DNA from: Chloroflexota bacterium
GTDB taxonomy: Bacteria > Chloroflexota > Anaerolineae > Aggregatilineales > Phototrophicaceae
DNA: 54,732 nucleotides
Direction: 5' to 3'
NCBI GenBank assembly: GCA_026706395.1
Contig: JAPOYU010000025.1
Coordinates: 3,734 to 58,465, forward strand
Within the stretch, counting starts at the first letter, position 1, and each line of letters starts with the position of its first letter. Shown here piece after piece: positions 41,930 through 50,858 of the stretch. Below the pieces are notes generated by a model. It was given only the letters and a program-made list of their open reading frames with translations. It was not told the DNA's origin and did not search any database. Made by a program: the position numbers and the translations under genes.

Positions 41930-42546
41930 GCACTTGGCGTCACGGATTTCGCCAGCCGCAGCACCCCCCAGCGCTCGTTGTCGATCGTAACCTTTTTCGA
42001 TTCGCTGATCTGCTCAAAACCGGCCCGCCGATAGGCCGCTCGAGCGACGGCATTGCGCTCGTCCACATCCAGAGACAACCGGGCGCAGTTTTGTTCAAAT
42101 GACATCCGCTCCGCCTCCCCCAGCAATCTCTTGCTGTAGCCCCGTCCGCGAAACCGCGGATAGATCGCCACAAATAAGATATAGAAATCTCCTGAATCCC
42201 GCTCTCCCGTAAAGCCCAGTATATCGCGCAATACAATAACGATGAAGAGAAAGCGAAACACCTGCAGGCCGGCATAGCGCAGCATCAGCCAGAGAGTCTT
42301 TCCGCTATTTGTTTGCGCCTCCTCGGCTCGAAAGCCATGCAGCATACCGACAATCTCACCCTCGACGAGCAGGAAGCGTGTATGCCGATGGCTGAATTCG
42401 TTCTGCTCCCGCAGGAACATCACGTGCAAAACCGCCCGCGCTCGCGAGCCGAAGAGCTGGGTGTATAGCTCATCAGCAGCCATCTGCGCGAGCCTATAGA
42501 AGTGCTCGGCATGGTCTCTGCCGGCTTGAGCGGAAATGAAGGACAT
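41926..42546 (-). CDS. GNAT family N-acetyltransferase
   Basis: A GNAT-fold acetyltransferase of about 206 residues from the ATG at 42546 (MSFISAQAGRDHAEHF); an ATG at 42576 is also possible. The acetyl-CoA loop is RFRGRGYSKRLLGEAE (motif A, RxxGxG), followed by LDVDERNAVARAAYRRAGFEQI (motif B). The middle segment FRFLFIVIVLRDILGF is unusually hydrophobic. Substrate unknown. It stands alone and is convergent with the large membrane protein gene. Confidence 0.85.
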   Translation of the reverse strand: MSFISAQAGRDHAEHFYRLAQMAADELYTQLFGSRARAVLHVMFLREQNEFSHRHTRFLLVEGEIVGMLHGFRAEEAQTNSGKTLWLMLRYAGLQVFRFLFIVIVLRDILGFTGERDSGDFYILFVAIYPRFRGRGYSKRLLGEAERMSFEQNCARLSLDVDERNAVARAAYRRAGFEQISESKKVTIDNERWGVLRLAKSVTPSA

Positions 42547-42626
42547 ATCAATTCTCAATTCTGTTATCTGTCGCATCGCCCTTTGTTATAGTAAATGAAG
42601 GCGGACAATGCGCAAGAGAGGCGCTA

Positions 42627-43961
42627 ATGGTCGATCTATTGATACAGAACGCCAACGTGCTGCAACTCGACGACGGGGCGGCCACAATCCTGAATGGCCA
42701 CGAGATTGCGGTAAGCGGCAAGCACATCAGCGCGATTGAGCCGACCGGCACAACCGACCCGTCGCGCGCAAAGAGGGTCATCGACGCCGGTGGTCAAGTG
42801 GCGATGGCCGGTTTCATCAACACGCACGCCCACGTGCCAATGGCGCTTTGGCGCGGCCTGGGCGAGGATGTCAATATCGATAGCTGGTTCAACGACTACA
42901 TCTGGCACCTCGAAGCCAACCTCGAGCCGGACGATGTCTACTGGGGGATGCAGCTCGGTCTGCTCGAAATGATCGAAGCGGGCATCACGTCCGTCAGCGA
43001 TCATTATTGGCATATGGATTACGCCGCGCGCGCTGTGGAGAAGGCGGGGACACGGGCCTTGCTATGCCAAGCGATGTTCGGCGCGAACGGCCTGGGGCAG
43101 ATCGACGAGACGGCCGCCTTTGCGACGCGCTGGGATGGCGCTGCCGGGGGCCGGATCCGCACGATGCTGGGCCCGCATGCGCCGTACACTTGTGATGACG
43201 AGTTTCTGCGCGCCAGCGCGCGAAAAGCCGAAGCGCTCGGTACCGGCATCCACATCCACGCGGCCGAGACACGGGGTCAGACTCAAGCGAGCCTGCGCCG
43301 ACGCGGCCAGACGCCGATCGAAGTCTTAAATGCCTGCGGGATCTTCGAGGTACCGACGATCCTGGCGCACGCTTTGGGCGCAAGTCCCGGCGATCTCGAG
43401 ATCCTGGCGGACTTAAATGCGCCGGTCGGAATCGCGCACTGCCCCAAGACATACGCCAAGCTGGCGATGGGCTTCAACAACCTAGTCGAGCTGCGGTCAT
43501 TGGGCATCGCTGTCGGCTTGGGCACGGACGGAGCGGTCAGCAACAACACGCTTGACCTTTGGGAGGCGATGCGCTTGACGGCGCTGGGGCAGAAGCAAGT
43601 GACCGGCGACGCCGAGAACTTGACCATTCCACAGGCGCTGACGATCGCCACGCAGGAGAGCGCTCGTGTCTACGGGCAAGCGGAAGACCTGGGCGATATC
43701 GCCCCTGGCAAGCTGGCGGATATCATCCTGGTCGATTTGAGCGGAACGCATCATTTCCCCCTCAACAGTGTCACCGCCAGCCTGGTATATAACGCGCGCG
43801 CCGGAGATGTGCGGACGGTGATTTGCGACGGACAGCTTATCATGCAGGAGCGGGAACATCTGACGCTGGACCGAGACGAGATCATCGCGAACATCAGCCC
43901 GCGGATGGAACGCCTGCGCCGACGCGAAAACGCCGGCAACATCCAGACTTACAATCCTTGA
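42627..43961 (+). CDS. mtaD: 5'-methylthioadenosine/S-adenosylhomocysteine deaminase-type amidohydrolase
   Basis: A 444-residue metal-dependent hydrolase of the cytosine/adenosine deaminase-like branch. The metal ligands are present: MAGFINTHAHVPMALWRGLGED (His67, His69), IHIHAAETRGQT (His and Glu near 210-216), ILAHALGAS (His) and GLGTDGAVSNNTLDLW (Asp near 300). The WRGLGED pattern and length fit MtaD, which deaminates methylthioadenosine or S-adenosylhomocysteine; guanine- or chlorohydrolase-type members are alternatives. Its last 13 nt overlap the convergent pdxA gene. Cytosolic. Confidence 0.87.
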   Translation: MVDLLIQNANVLQLDDGAATILNGHEIAVSGKHISAIEPTGTTDPSRAKRVIDAGGQVAMAGFINTHAHVPMALWRGLGEDVNIDSWFNDYIWHLEANLEPDDVYWGMQLGLLEMIEAGITSVSDHYWHMDYAARAVEKAGTRALLCQAMFGANGLGQIDETAAFATRWDGAAGGRIRTMLGPHAPYTCDDEFLRASARKAEALGTGIHIHAAETRGQTQASLRRRGQTPIEVLNACGIFEVPTILAHALGASPGDLEILADLNAPVGIAHCPKTYAKLAMGFNNLVELRSLGIAVGLGTDGAVSNNTLDLWEAMRLTALGQKQVTGDAENLTIPQALTIATQESARVYGQAEDLGDIAPGKLADIILVDLSGTHHFPLNSVTASLVYNARAGDVRTVICDGQLIMQEREHLTLDRDEIIANISPRMERLRRRENAGNIQTYNP

Positions 43962-44950
43962 GGCTCGGCCAGCTCGATGACATAGTTCAAGGCAGCGCGC
44001 AGACTGCCCGGGTCGGCGATGCCCTGCCCCGCTATATCGAAGGCGGTGCCGTGCGCGGTGGTGGCGCCGATGACGGGCAAGCCCATCCACAACGTGGCGA
44101 TGTCGCCGCGCCCCTGTAGTTTTCGGGCGATATTCATCTGGTCGTGATACATGCAGACGACGCCGTCGAAATCGCCATCAAGCGCCCGCTTGAAAACAAT
44201 GTCAGCCGGTACGGGACCCTCGGCGCGGATATCGTCGCGGATGGCGTCCTGTATAGCAGGGCCAATGACATCGATTTCTTCCCTGCCGAAGAGCCCGCCC
44301 TCCCCGCCGTGGGGATTGAGCGCGGCAACGGCGATGCGCGATTCACTATATCCAAGCTTGTCGAGTACATCATGCAGATGCTGGATGTAACGGCGGACGC
44401 GATCGCGCGTGATGAAACTGACGATGTCCTTGAAGGGAATGTGCTCGGTCACAGAGACCGCCCAGACGGAACCGGCGGCGCCCAGAATGAATGGTTCGGG
44501 GCTGCCGGTCACCTCGCCGAGGAATTGCAGTTCGTCGAAATAATCGTAGCCGGCGGCGCGGAATGACTCCTTGTTCATCGGCGCCATGACGACGCCATCG
44601 GCAAAGCCTTGCATAGCGAGTTGATAGGCCTGCTGCAGGTAGCGGCCGGCGGCTTCACCCAGCTTGGGATGAACAGCGGGCGGCGGCAAGGCGCCCAAGG
44701 TGAAGCCAGGCGGGTTCAAGACTTCGATACATGGCGGAGCGAATTGGGCGGCGGAAGAATCGTCTGCTGCCTGGAATCGAAGCGCGGAACCAAGCGAAGC
44801 AGCGGTATCCCGCAGGACCTGTAAGTCGCCGATGACGAAGGGCCGGCAACGATCATGCAGGCCCTCGTCGGCGAGGACTTTGACGATAAGCTCGGGCCCG
44901 ATGCCGGCCGGGTCGCCCATGGCAATGGCGATGATCGGTTTGACGTTCAA
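43949..44950 (-). CDS. pdxA: 4-hydroxythreonine-4-phosphate dehydrogenase (PdxA family)
   Basis: A 333-residue PdxA-family dehydrogenase, which oxidises 4-phosphohydroxy-L-threonine in pyridoxal phosphate synthesis. The family opening IAIAMGDPAGIGPELIVKVLAD is exact, and metal-binding histidines appear in ATTAHGTAFDIAGQG and in VVCMYHDQMNIA. PdxA2-type members act in sugar-acid catabolism instead, and no other vitamin B6 gene is here, so either role is possible. The start is a TTG with AAGGA 6 nt upstream. A perfect 20-nt inverted repeat sits just upstream of the start. The plentiful PLP enzymes in the window do not prove a pathway link. Confidence 0.92.
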   Translation of the reverse strand: MNVKPIIAIAMGDPAGIGPELIVKVLADEGLHDRCRPFVIGDLQVLRDTAASLGSALRFQAADDSSAAQFAPPCIEVLNPPGFTLGALPPPAVHPKLGEAAGRYLQQAYQLAMQGFADGVVMAPMNKESFRAAGYDYFDELQFLGEVTGSPEPFILGAAGSVWAVSVTEHIPFKDIVSFITRDRVRRYIQHLHDVLDKLGYSESRIAVAALNPHGGEGGLFGREEIDVIGPAIQDAIRDDIRAEGPVPADIVFKRALDGDFDGVVCMYHDQMNIARKLQGRGDIATLWMGLPVIGATTAHGTAFDIAGQGIADPGSLRAALNYVIELAEPQGL

Positions 44951-44969
44951 CTCGCGTCCTTATTCTATA

Positions 44970-44989
44970 GAGGTAGGGCATCCTACCTC
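44970..44989. promoter_or_regulatory. Perfect inverted repeat upstream of pdxA (GAGGTAGG-GCAT-CCTACCTC)
   Basis: An 8-bp perfect stem with a 4-nt loop, 20 nt upstream of the pdxA start and next to a TAGAAT-like -10 on the minus strand. It could be a repressor site or a leader hairpin. Confidence 0.45.
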
Positions 44990-45135
44990 AGGCGCGGCCC
45001 ACCTGCCACAATTTTAGGTACTACAGACGCCGATTGCCCTACTATTTGGCCATGTTTAGTTGGCAACATGACTGCAATAGGTTAGGGTGCGAATAAGTGA
45101 ACGGCGTGGTACGCGAGTAAGGAGCGCGGTGTCTT

Positions 45136-46167
45136 ATGAAAAGGCTGTTTCTGGCGCTGTTGATGGCTTTGATTTCTACGATGGCGGTTTGGGCCCAGGA
45201 TTGGCGATACGACGAAGAAAACGAGTTGTATTTCAACTGTGCATTGATCGCCGGCCTAAAGGCGGACTTCGGCGAGGAAGACATTTTGAAGTTCGCTGAC
45301 GACGACCGAATGACAGTGGCCGAGTTTTTCGACTGGTCTTTTGAAACCTGCGCGGAGATGGATGGAGATGACGCCGCCGGGGAATCCGATGATGCTGCGT
45401 CGGAGCCTGAGGTTATCGCTGTGTTGGCCGATCAGGAGGAATTCACCCTTTTTGATGACGGCTGCAGTGTGCGCGTGGCGGACCGTTTTGAAGAGGATCT
45501 GTATGTGTCCTTGGCGGGGAGCCGGCGGGGGGAAACGTCGGTCGATGTCTACCTGCCGGGCGAGAGCGAAAAGATCGACATGCCTAATGTAGGTCATGAA
45601 GAGGTCAACGTATACGGCATTGAAACGCCAATCCGCAACGAATGGGTCGAAGGCGACAGTTTCCCGCTGGGACTGTACCGGTTCGACGTGCACATCGGCG
45701 ACTCGACATATCGTTTCGAGTGGCAACGCGCGGACGAGGCGGTCAACACGATCATCGTGAGTTGCCTTGATTTGAAGGCTGACAGCGATTTCGAGGTTGA
45801 AGTGACCGCGGAGTTGGCCGACGGCGAGCTTTTTCCATTGGAGGAAAGCGGTTGTCATGTCGGGACGATTGACCTAGAAGCCGAGTTCTTCAGCACGGTG
45901 GTCTCGGGAACGGATAGAGATAGCATGAGCGTTGAGGTCACCTATCCCCAGATGTCGACACCGGTTCAAATGCAGCATGTAGAGAGTTTTGTCACGGACG
46001 AGGGGATTCCCATGCGGATCGAATGGGTAGAGGCGCCCAATTTTCCGACGGGCGCATATCTCATATCGGTGACGATAAACGAGCGTACGCGTCACTTCCG
46101 CTGGGATCGGCAAGATGACGCATTCAGGACGATCGTGTTGACCTGTGATCCCGTGGAGAGCGAATAG
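45136..46167 (+). CDS. Secreted two-domain repeat protein, first of three paralogues
   Basis: I do not recognise the family. The 343-residue product has a signal peptide (LFLALLMALISTMAVWA, cut before QDW). A short head module follows (about 21-75), with Cys35 (FNCALI) and Cys72 (FETCAE) suggesting a disulfide. Two copies of a domain of about 100 residues come next: residues 94-211, with Cys110 (DDGCSV) and Cys210 (IVSC), and 222-340, with Cys240 (SGCHV) and Cys337 (LTC). Each copy has SVDVYLPGE or its equivalent, a (G)IPxRxEWVE segment, FPLGLYRFDVHI and FEWQR. Predicted all-beta, acidic and extracellular. It starts the operon, with AAGGAG upstream of the ATG. Confidence 0.8.
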   Translation: MKRLFLALLMALISTMAVWAQDWRYDEENELYFNCALIAGLKADFGEEDILKFADDDRMTVAEFFDWSFETCAEMDGDDAAGESDDAASEPEVIAVLADQEEFTLFDDGCSVRVADRFEEDLYVSLAGSRRGETSVDVYLPGESEKIDMPNVGHEEVNVYGIETPIRNEWVEGDSFPLGLYRFDVHIGDSTYRFEWQRADEAVNTIIVSCLDLKADSDFEVEVTAELADGELFPLEESGCHVGTIDLEAEFFSTVVSGTDRDSMSVEVTYPQMSTPVQMQHVESFVTDEGIPMRIEWVEAPNFPTGAYLISVTINERTRHFRWDRQDDAFRTIVLTCDPVESE

Positions 46168-46229
46168 AACTCGGCTGGCAAGGCGTTGGCAGCGACAGAG
46201 TTTCCGCCCAGTGGCGGTTAGGAGATCTC

Positions 46230-47705
46230 ATGAAAAAGCTGATTGCCGCGACATTCGTCTGTTTAGTGGCGCTTAGCGCCCTCTCGGCGCAGGATTGGCG
46301 CCGCGACGACGAGAATGACATTCTGTACAATTGCGAATTGATCAATACGCTAAAGGACGAAGCGGGCGCGGAGAGCTTGATGCGGACGGAGCAGGGCGAC
46401 CAGCAAAGTCTGGCCGGATTCCTCGATCATATTTTTCCGGAATGTGTGCAGAAGGAGAGTCTTCGTCTCGCCGAACTGATCGACTCGGAAGAAGAGGAAT
46501 GGATCGTCGTGCTCTATGACAAAGTGTCGCACGAATGGGGCGAGCCCGAGTGCAGCATCTTGATCGACGATTATTTCGACGAGCACTTCACCATTTTCAT
46601 CGGCGGCCACAGGCTGGATGGCTTGGCGCTGGATGTCTATCTGCCCGGCGATGTTGAAGCGGCCGAAATGGACTTTGTACAGCGTGATGTCACTTCCAGT
46701 GGCGTGCCGTTTCGGAGCGAGTACTTACTGGGGGAGGAGTTCCCCTTGGGTGAATATGTTTTTGATGTTCACATTGACGGCGAGACCTACCACTTCGCAT
46801 GGGAGCGCGCCGATCACTCAATGAATACCGTCTCGCTGTCATGCCTTGGTCGGCAAGAAGAGGGCGAAGACGGCAGCGAGGAAAGCGAAGGGGCTGCTGA
46901 TGCGGAGTCGCCCGAAATGGCTGTTGAAGAACCGGCCGAGGGCGAGCAGGCTGCTTCAGCGAATGAGATGGAAGACATCCTCGAACTGGTGAACGACAGT
47001 CTCTATGTCATTCCGGAAGAGCAATGTGTGGTTGGGGTGGATGCCAGCGATGACGAATACTTCAATTTGAGCATCGCCGCGATCGACCGAGGCGAATTGG
47101 CGCTTGATGTTTATTTGCCGGGCCGGGAAGAGCCCTTCAAAGCGGATGAGTCGGACGAGCACTCGCTCAGCCTAGGAGAAGCTGAATCCGCGCAAAGCGA
47201 ATGGACGTCCGGCGAAGACTTCCCGCTCGGCATGTATACGTTCCATGTGCATATCAATGATCGTACCTGGCTATTCCAGTGGGAACGCCAGGATACGGCG
47301 GGACGGATCTTCGTGCTGAAGTGTTTTCACGCGGCTGTGGCGGACGATGACCCCTTGAAAGACGGAGAGAAGACCTACATCCCCGACACTACATGCCTGG
47401 TTTGGACGGAAGCGTGGGATGTCGACTTAAACATCCTGCTCATCGGGGAGGACCTGGATGAGATGACGGTTGAGCTCACCTTCCCGGGCGAGGAAGAGCC
47501 GGAAGACATTGACGGAGTCTCTTCGACCAGTTTTGATGATGGCACACCCTATCGCGTTGAATGGATCGAAGGTTCTGTCTTCCCGCTGGGCTTGTTCAAC
47601 ATTGATGTGACGATTGAAGGGCGGCTCTACAAGTATCAATGGCAGCGTGAGGACCAGGAAGTGAACACCTTCGGGGTCGAGTGCATCACGATAGAGGACG
47701 AGTAG
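46230..47705 (+). CDS. Secreted three-domain repeat protein, second paralogue
   Basis: A 491-residue secreted paralogue of the preceding gene. The signal peptide (LIAATFVCLVALSALSA) is followed by the head module QDWRRDDENDILYNCELI with its second cysteine at FPECVQ, then three domain copies of the cysteine-bracketed type. The copies are recognised by LALDVYLPGD, FPLGEYVFDVHIDG and SLSC (first); LALDVYLPGR, FPLGMYTFHVHIND and LKC (second); and VELTFPGEEEP, FPLGLFNIDVTIEG and GVEC (third). A highly acidic linker (QEEGEDGSEESEGAADAE) joins the first and second copies. AGGAG precedes the ATG by 4-5 nt. No enzymatic motif is visible. Confidence 0.8.
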   Translation: MKKLIAATFVCLVALSALSAQDWRRDDENDILYNCELINTLKDEAGAESLMRTEQGDQQSLAGFLDHIFPECVQKESLRLAELIDSEEEEWIVVLYDKVSHEWGEPECSILIDDYFDEHFTIFIGGHRLDGLALDVYLPGDVEAAEMDFVQRDVTSSGVPFRSEYLLGEEFPLGEYVFDVHIDGETYHFAWERADHSMNTVSLSCLGRQEEGEDGSEESEGAADAESPEMAVEEPAEGEQAASANEMEDILELVNDSLYVIPEEQCVVGVDASDDEYFNLSIAAIDRGELALDVYLPGREEPFKADESDEHSLSLGEAESAQSEWTSGEDFPLGMYTFHVHINDRTWLFQWERQDTAGRIFVLKCFHAAVADDDPLKDGEKTYIPDTTCLVWTEAWDVDLNILLIGEDLDEMTVELTFPGEEEPEDIDGVSSTSFDDGTPYRVEWIEGSVFPLGLFNIDVTIEGRLYKYQWQREDQEVNTFGVECITIEDE

Positions 47706-47729
47706 GCGCAAGTTGCCAAGGAGAAGATT

Positions 47730-49199
47730 GTGAAAAACCTGGCATTGGTTCTAGGCTTATTGCTGGTCTTGGCTATGGACGCAGTCGCCCAGGATTGGCA
47801 AGACGACGATGAGACGAACACCCGTTACAACTGCGACTTGCTTCGCGCCGTAATCCGCGATTATGGCGACCAGGATTTTCTGCAAACGGGACCCGATAGC
47901 TACGCTTCATTGGCGGCCTTTCTCGATACGCTGTTTCCGAAGTGTCTCCAAAAAACGGCGGACAAGGATTCAGTCAGCGGTTCAGATGCGGAAAGCGATG
48001 AATCCGTCCCCGTTACCGCTGTTTTGGAAACGGGCGAAATGATGGCCTTCCGGGATTATTGTACGCTGATCATCGTGGACGACGACGTGGCTGAAGAAAA
48101 CCGGGTTTACGTCTCTAGCACCGATCATGAATTGATAAGCGTAGAAATGTACTTGCCGGGAGCAGCCGAAGCGCTGGCGGTAGTCGACACAGCCGTTGAA
48201 GATCTGATGGGGCTGCCAGTGCGGATTGAAACATTCGGCGATGCGGATTTCTCCGTCGGCCGCTACACTTTTGACGTACGGGTGGAAGAAGACGTCCACC
48301 GCTTCCATTGGGTGCGAAAAGATCCAGAAAACTTTGGCTTCATGGTGAGCTGCGTCGGCGAGGAAGGTCCGGTTATCCTCCCGCAGATCCGAGCTGCAAT
48401 CGCAGCGGAAAGCGAAGAGACAGATGCCGCTGCCGCGCCGCAGACCGATATGGACGCGACGGACGAGGCCGAAGTCTTTGCCGTGCTGGAGCGCAATAGC
48501 ATGCACTTCCTTGACGACTTCTGCTCGGTAATGATAACCGATCAATTTGATACGCCGTTTAATGTAACGTTGACGGGCAATGAAAGGGATAGCATGTCCG
48601 TCGATGTTTATTTGCCGGGCGAAAGCGATGCGGCGGCGGTGAGCGAAACGCGGCTTGATATGCTGGAGGGCGGCATTCCCATTCGTATCGAATGGATTGC
48701 GGGCGAAGCCTTCCCGATCGGAACCTACACATTTGATGTTCACAAGGACGATGCCACGTTCCGCTTTGAATGGCTGCGCGAGGATGAGAACGATTATACG
48801 TTAATTTTCAGTTGCTCCGGCGAGCAAGGCTTTGGAGATGTATTGGCGCGGCTTGCGGACGGCGACAGCTTCTGGTTTGAGGACATCGGCTGCGCGCTAT
48901 GGATCGACGTTTTTGACGCTGATATGAACATTGTTGTCGCAGGTCCCGACCCCGAAGCGATCGCGGTGGATCTGTATTTTCCGCGCGAGAATCAGCCCAG
49001 GGCGCCCGACGGCGCGCAACGGAACGAATTTGAGAGCGGGACCAAATACCGCGGCGAGTGGATAAGCGGCGACGATTTTCCGCTAGGCACTTACAATATC
49101 GTATTGCATGCCGATGGAGACAGTTATCGCGTCACCTGGGAGCGGCTGAACCCGGACTACAATCTGATCTTTGTGCGTTGCGAAGAGGCCGAATCCTAG
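47730..49199 (+). CDS. Secreted three-domain repeat protein, third paralogue
   Basis: A 489-residue secreted protein; the GTG start has AAGGAG upstream and lies 24 nt after the previous stop. The signal peptide (LALVLGLLLVLAMDAVA) precedes QDWQDDDETNTRYNCDLL, with the second head cysteine at FPKCLQ. Three domain copies follow, marked by SVEMYLPGAAE and FMVSC; SVDVYLPGESD, FPIGTYTFDVHKD and IFSC; and VDLYFPRENQ, FPLGTYNIVLHADG and FVRC. Each copy has one cysteine near its start and one near its end. No catalytic residues recur in all copies, so binding or structural work is more likely than enzymatic work. Confidence is in the architecture, not the function. Confidence 0.8.
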   Translation: MKNLALVLGLLLVLAMDAVAQDWQDDDETNTRYNCDLLRAVIRDYGDQDFLQTGPDSYASLAAFLDTLFPKCLQKTADKDSVSGSDAESDESVPVTAVLETGEMMAFRDYCTLIIVDDDVAEENRVYVSSTDHELISVEMYLPGAAEALAVVDTAVEDLMGLPVRIETFGDADFSVGRYTFDVRVEEDVHRFHWVRKDPENFGFMVSCVGEEGPVILPQIRAAIAAESEETDAAAAPQTDMDATDEAEVFAVLERNSMHFLDDFCSVMITDQFDTPFNVTLTGNERDSMSVDVYLPGESDAAAVSETRLDMLEGGIPIRIEWIAGEAFPIGTYTFDVHKDDATFRFEWLREDENDYTLIFSCSGEQGFGDVLARLADGDSFWFEDIGCALWIDVFDADMNIVVAGPDPEAIAVDLYFPRENQPRAPDGAQRNEFESGTKYRGEWISGDDFPLGTYNIVLHADGDSYRVTWERLNPDYNLIFVRCEEAES

Positions 49200-49235
49200 C
49201 CAGCGCGCTTGATTCAGCCGCGTTCGGCGGGTACA

Positions 49236-49931
49236 ATGGTGCTTATCATGAACCACATGTTCAACCCCGACAACGCCCTGCAGGTGATTCTGGTCATCGT
49301 GGTCAGCTATCTGATCGGCTCCTTCCCGACCGCGTATTTCGTCGGCAAAGCCAAGAACGTCAACATCTTCGAGGTGGGCAGCGGCAATATGGGCGGCACC
49401 AATGTGGCGCGCGCCGTTGGCAAAGGTTGGGCGATCTTCACCGGCCTAATCGATGTACTCAAAGGCGTGCTCGCGGTCTTGCTGGCGCGGGATCTGATCT
49501 TGCCGGCGCAAATCGGCGTGGCGACCTCGGTTGCAGCGACCTGCGTGGTGGTCGGGCATAATTGGTCGCTCTTCGCCACCGTGCTGACGGCGTCGATTAA
49601 AGAGGGCAAGCTCCGGCTGATTGTGCGCGGGGGCAAGGGCGCGGCAACGGCATTTGGCGCCATGCTCATGATTCAACCCTTCCAGATTCTGGTCGCGGCT
49701 ATCATCGCGATCGCGGTGATCGCTCGCACGCGCTATGTCTCGCTCGGCGTGTTGATCGGCTTTACCGTGGCTAATGTATGGTTGATCCTGCTGGTTGGCG
49801 CCGAATATCAGAAGCCGATCCTGCTGCTATACGCCGTCGCGCTGAGTGTGATGATACCCTTGCGCCATTGGAGCAACATGCAGCGCCTGATGGCGGGCAC
49901 CGAGCGGCGGCTGGGCGAGCCGGCTGCTTGA
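49236..49931 (+). CDS. plsY: Acyl phosphate:glycerol-3-phosphate acyltransferase
   Basis: A multi-pass inner-membrane enzyme that makes lysophosphatidic acid from glycerol 3-phosphate and acyl phosphate, the first acylation of phospholipid synthesis. The PlsY motifs are intact: EVGSGNMGGTNVAR (motif 1), VVGHNWS with KGGKG-type residues (RGGKGAATAFGAML, motif 2) and a third loop near the C-terminus. About five hydrophobic segments are visible. Two ATGs (49236 and 49248) are possible; neither has a strong ribosome-binding site, and I take the first. It is 36 nt downstream of the secreted repeat proteins on the same strand, so a shared transcript is possible. Confidence 0.92.
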   Translation: MVLIMNHMFNPDNALQVILVIVVSYLIGSFPTAYFVGKAKNVNIFEVGSGNMGGTNVARAVGKGWAIFTGLIDVLKGVLAVLLARDLILPAQIGVATSVAATCVVVGHNWSLFATVLTASIKEGKLRLIVRGGKGAATAFGAMLMIQPFQILVAAIIAIAVIARTRYVSLGVLIGFTVANVWLILLVGAEYQKPILLLYAVALSVMIPLRHWSNMQRLMAGTERRLGEPAA

Positions 49932-49985
49932 AAGACCGACCCCACCCCCAGCCCCTCTCCGAAGTATCAAGGAGGGGGAAGCTAC
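49932..49985. repeat. Short C-rich/G-rich hairpin element after plsY
   Basis: The stretch CCCCACCCCCAGCCCCTCTCC followed within 12 nt by GGAGGGGG can fold into a stem. It resembles a dispersed intergenic repeat type and may help end the plsY transcript. There is no T-tract. Confidence 0.35.
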
Positions 49986-50069
49986 TGAGCAAGTATTGGA
50001 TAGGTCTGTTGAAATTCACAATAAGCTCTACTATGTACGTCGGGCTTAGTAATCCTTTGTACGGGAACC

Positions 50070-50831
50070 ATGCGAATCGAAAGCGACAAAGACCTGCGCG
50101 GCATGCAGCGCATCGGCGAGATCTGCGGCCTGACGCTGAAGCTGATGCTCGACAGCGCCGAAGCCGGCATGAGCACGCGCGACCTCGACGACATCGGGCG
50201 CGACTTCATGACCAGGATGGGCGCCGTCTCAGCGCCGATCCGCGCATACGGCTTCCCCGGCTACACCTGCATCAGCTTGAATGACGAAGCGGCGCATGGC
50301 ATTCCCCGCAAGGATCGCCTCATCCAAGCGGGCGACCTGCTCAATGTCGATGTGTCGGCTGTGCTGGAAGATTACTGGGGCGACACCGGCGCGACTATCA
50401 CCATCCCGCCCGCTCAGCCTGAGCAGACCAAGCTCTGCCAAGCGACCCGGCGCGCGCTGGACCTGGCTGTCGGCCTGGCGCGTCATGGCCAGCGCGCCAA
50501 CGCTATTGGACGAGCGGTGGAGAAGTTCGCCAAGAAGCAGGGCTATCGCACCTTGCGCGAGCTGGGCGGCCACGGCGTCGGGCGGCACATCCACGAAAAG
50601 CCGTCCATCCCGAATTATTACAACAGGCGCAATAAAGATACGCTTGCAGACGGCATGGTGGTGACGCTGGAGCCCTTCCTCAACACCGGACGCGGGCGGA
50701 TCAAAACCGCCGACGACGGCTGGACGCTGCGCACGGTCGATGGCAGCGTATCGGCGCAATACGAGCATACCGTCATCATCAATGGCGCTGAGCCGATTTT
50801 GCTTACCAAAGTCGACGGCGGCTATGTCTGA
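50070..50831 (+). CDS. map: Methionine aminopeptidase, type I
   Basis: A 253-residue metalloprotease that removes the initiator methionine from nascent proteins. The five metal ligands of the pita-bread fold are visible: Asp in LLNVDVSAV, Asp in YWGDTGATI, His in GGHGVGRHIHE, Glu in VVTLEPFL and Glu in SAQYEHTVI. The substrate-side histidine precedes them in DEAAHGIP. There is no N-terminal zinc-finger or SH3-binding extension, as in standard bacterial enzymes. Confidence 0.96.
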   Translation: MRIESDKDLRGMQRIGEICGLTLKLMLDSAEAGMSTRDLDDIGRDFMTRMGAVSAPIRAYGFPGYTCISLNDEAAHGIPRKDRLIQAGDLLNVDVSAVLEDYWGDTGATITIPPAQPEQTKLCQATRRALDLAVGLARHGQRANAIGRAVEKFAKKQGYRTLRELGGHGVGRHIHEKPSIPNYYNRRNKDTLADGMVVTLEPFLNTGRGRIKTADDGWTLRTVDGSVSAQYEHTVIINGAEPILLTKVDGGYV

Positions 50832-50858
50832 GCGCCACTTGCAGGAAAGGGGCAGCAC

